From: Rickettsia typhi
Lineage (GTDB): Bacteria > Pseudomonadota > Alphaproteobacteria > Rickettsiales > UBA1997
Reading direction: 5' to 3'
DNA length: 6,234 nt
Assembly (NCBI GenBank): GCA_945888585.1
Contig: CAMDAI010000082.1
Location: 1 to 6,234, forward strand
Within the stretch, counting starts at the first letter, position 1, and each line of letters starts with the position of its first letter. The notes under the pieces were generated by a model. It searched no databases, was not told where the DNA came from, and saw nothing but the letters and a program-made list of their open reading frames with translations. Positions 4,396 through 6,234 of this stretch are shown here, one piece after another. A program made the translations under genes and the position numbers.

Positions 4396-6234
4396 TTAAA
4401 ACTCTTCTTTTATCTTCATCAAAATTAAATGTGAATTAAGAGTTGCTTTATGTTCAAAACCATAATCAACACTTAATATTGTATTGCTTTTATGATAAGC
4501 AAAAAACTCAGTTCCTAATTTCAAACTACTATTATCCTGATTGGAAATTTTAGAATCAAAATTTGTTTTTTGATCAATAAAACTTGCTACTGTCACTGGA
4601 GCATCATTAATTAAAGCATATCCATAAGAAATTTTTAAATTTGCCACAAATTTTCTAAATTCAGGAAGCTCATAAATTGGGGAATTATAACCAAAATTTA
4701 AACCAATCCGCCCTTCTAAAAAATTTGCTGCAACATGACCAACATTTAAATTTAATTGGTCCGCACCCTTCTCATGATAACTGGCAATATCATTATGTAA
4801 AAAATTTAGAGAAATTTCAGGAAGAATATAAAAATTATTTTCTAAATTTTTGACAAAACCACTTTTAATTTTAGCCAAATAAGTTTGTCCGTAATATCTA
4901 GCTTTAGCATTGGAATTAACTGCCGAAATTGCCCGGTTTGAATTAAATTGATTGAAATCAAATCCTCCAACAGCATCAATAAAATATTTATCAAAAATTC
5001 CATAACCATAAATATTGATCTGATAAATATTAATTAAATTTCTTTTGTTACTATCAAGATTTTTTATTGAAGACTGGGCAAAGCTAAATGAAATTCCAAT
5101 TCCAATATCATCTTTAATTTTTTTATCTAATCCAAAAATAATTCCTGCCGAATTGGCTTTATAGCCATCATCATCCTTAACTTGTTTTTGTGCTAGAGAT
5201 TGTCCAAAACTCTGCATCCAGAAACTGTTTTTTAGAATTTCATCGGAATTACGAAAATTAATTTTTTCTAATCTGTTTTCTATAATTGTAGCAGAATTAC
5301 TAACAATATTATTGATGGTCGCAAGCGAAGCCTTGGTTGAAGTTGGCGCTAATTGATTTAAGGTTTTGGTAATTTCTTCATTATTCAAACTAGCGCCACT
5401 TAAATATTCCTGAAATTCCAGTAATTTTCCACTACTGCTATTTCCAATAGAGTTTAGATTTTGATAAATATTTCCGGCATTTTGATTGGAAGTAATTTGT
5501 GAAGCAGGCAGCCGATCAATATTTAAAATTAAACCATTAGAAGTGGCTATTGTATTAAATTTAAGCAATCCAGAAACATTCGAACTTCCACCATTTACTG
5601 AAATATTTTCATCAGAAATTGTATTTATTGTCGAGCCAGAAGCAGCATTTATAATATTATATCTGGTACCACTGGAAATATAACCTTGATTTAAACTGGT
5701 GGTAATTGCTAATTTTGAATTAGCCTCAATAGAAGTAATACCATCTACCGTTAGATTTCCAACTCCATTATTTTTTAATGAAACCGCTAAATAATCACCA
5801 TCATTCAAAGAAAAATTTCCAGTAATTATTTGATTTTGTGATCCAATATTAAGCACTCCTGAACCAGTTCCAGCAACATTTCCGAAAATAGTTAAATTAT
5901 CTTCTTTTAAAAAATTTAAATTGCCGCCAACACAAATATTAGCAGCATAAATATTGGCAGAACTATCGATAGAACTGCCAGAATTAATATTTAAATTTGC
6001 TAAGGAATTACCTAAAATTCCAATTCCATTTTCAAATGTTATTTGAGAATTAGAAATATTTAAACTTCCAACTGAATTAGTTGAACCTTGAACTAAAGCG
6101 CTTAAAGAAGATCCGTTATTTAAATTTAAAGTAGAATTGTCATCAAACAGAATTTTATTAGCACTTATATTATTGCCGGAATTTAAAATGCTGCCCGACT
6201 TAATATTTAAAATATCAAGATCTCTAAAAGATTT
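4396..6234 (-). CDS. Autotransporter (type Va secretion) with beta-helical passenger and C-terminal barrel, 5'-truncated by window end
   Basis: The frame is open from the window edge (6234) to TAA 4398-4396, giving 612 visible residues; signal peptide and start lie outside. The GTG at 5856 is internal, since upstream codons read the same repeat style. Residues 1 to about 250 are Asn/Ser/Gly/Ile-rich with recurring LNI motifs (SLNISNSQITF, ANLNINSGSS, GVLNIGSQNQ), typical of a beta-helix passenger. GTRYNIINAASG (about 189-200) up to GLILNIDR matches the junction preceding many autotransporter barrels. A helical linker follows (LNQLAPTSTKASLATI, about 292-307). The barrel runs from about 337 (SFWMQSFG, Trp339) to the C-terminal Phe612, about 276 residues, a normal size. 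The terminal SHLILMKIKEEF keeps the conserved His-to-Phe spacing of the last strand, although Glu occupies the usual aromatic position at -3. The barrel inserts in the outer membrane through BAM and exports the passenger. The style recalls rickettsial Sca/rOmp proteins; the exact family is not assignable. Confidence 0.93.
   Translation of the reverse strand, partial: KSFRDLDILNIKSGSILNSGNNISANKILFDDNSTLNLNNGSSLSALVQGSTNSVGSLNISNSQITFENGIGILGNSLANLNINSGSSIDSSANIYAANICVGGNLNFLKEDNLTIFGNVAGTGSGVLNIGSQNQIITGNFSLNDGDYLAVSLKNNGVGNLTVDGITSIEANSKLAITTSLNQGYISSGTRYNIINAASGSTINTISDENISVNGGSSNVSGLLKFNTIATSNGLILNIDRLPASQITSNQNAGNIYQNLNSIGNSSSGKLLEFQEYLSGASLNNEEITKTLNQLAPTSTKASLATINNIVSNSATIIENRLEKINFRNSDEILKNSFWMQSFGQSLAQKQVKDDDGYKANSAGIIFGLDKKIKDDIGIGISFSFAQSSIKNLDSNKRNLINIYQINIYGYGIFDKYFIDAVGGFDFNQFNSNRAISAVNSNAKARYYGQTYLAKIKSGFVKNLENNFYILPEISLNFLHNDIASYHEKGADQLNLNVGHVAANFLEGRIGLNFGYNSPIYELPEFRKFVANLKISYGYALINDAPVTVASFIDQKTNFDSKISNQDNSSLKLGTEFFAYHKSNTILSVDYGFEHKATLNSHLILMKIKEEF

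Noticed and set aside
4305..4425. Alternative frame over the end of the autotransporter (reading FTFNFDEDKRRVLRRY and on to a later stop)
   Set aside because: The zero frame already ends with the conserved His-to-terminal-Phe spacing of the last autotransporter strand, and no homopolymer slip site explains a shift there.
5854..5856. GTG as the start of a 486-residue autotransporter
   Set aside because: The frame stays open upstream to the window edge with the same LNI/Ser/Asn passenger pattern, so the GTG is an internal valine codon.
1857..6234. Cytoplasmic-incompatibility-like (CidA/CidB) toxin-antidote pair, given the Ulp1-like domain
   Set aside because: The upstream partner is plainly an autotransporter, the protease domain is N-terminal rather than C-terminal, and no small antidote-like gene is adjacent.

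Overview
The window is AT-rich and its three main genes are alphaproteobacterial in character, most consistent with a host-associated member of the Rickettsiales. The evidence is threefold: the PNPase has alphaproteobacterial-style KH/S1 and 'DQxTGED' sequence; a Sca/rOmp-like type V autotransporter is present; and next to it lies a large ankyrin-containing protein with a eukaryote-directed Ulp1-type cysteine protease motif. The taxonomic call is inference from protein style, not from a marker comparison.

Layout. (1) 1-1371, plus strand: the C-terminal two-thirds of polynucleotide phosphorylase (pnp), cut by the window start, with an unusual Arg/Asp-rich tail encoded by an exact 2 x 39-bp tandem repeat (1240-1317). 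A clear intrinsic terminator follows at 1405-1437. (2) 1438-1746: mostly non-coding. On the minus strand it holds a tiny ORF with a good Shine-Dalgarno (1624-1698), which may be the start of a decayed small gene. (3) 1857-4283, minus strand: an 808-residue putative secreted effector. It has an N-terminal CE-clan (C48/Ulp1-like) protease motif with His146-Asp166-Gln175-Cys181, a long unrecognised middle and two degenerate ankyrin repeats at the C-terminus. The annotated stop is probably not the whole story. A dnaX-type slippery heptamer A AAA AAG (1884-1878) lies in frame just before it, and the -1 frame continues open for 43 natural-looking codons to a stop at 1747-1749. (4) 4284-4395: a 112-bp spacer with a perfect 9-bp inverted repeat. 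(5) 4396-6234, minus strand: the 3' part (612 codons visible) of an autotransporter, with beta-helical passenger, AT linker and C-terminal beta-barrel, open past the window end.

How the parts relate. pnp is a housekeeping RNA-degradation gene that converges on the two minus-strand genes. The terminator hairpin between them may serve both directions. The autotransporter and the effector are codirectional; both are plausible host-interaction factors (surface protein and translocated protease), but nothing in the sequence shows that they work together. The most notable observation is the recoding or frameshift candidate at the end of the effector. The second is the effector's combination of a Ulp1-like protease with ankyrin repeats and a roughly 500-residue unassigned middle.
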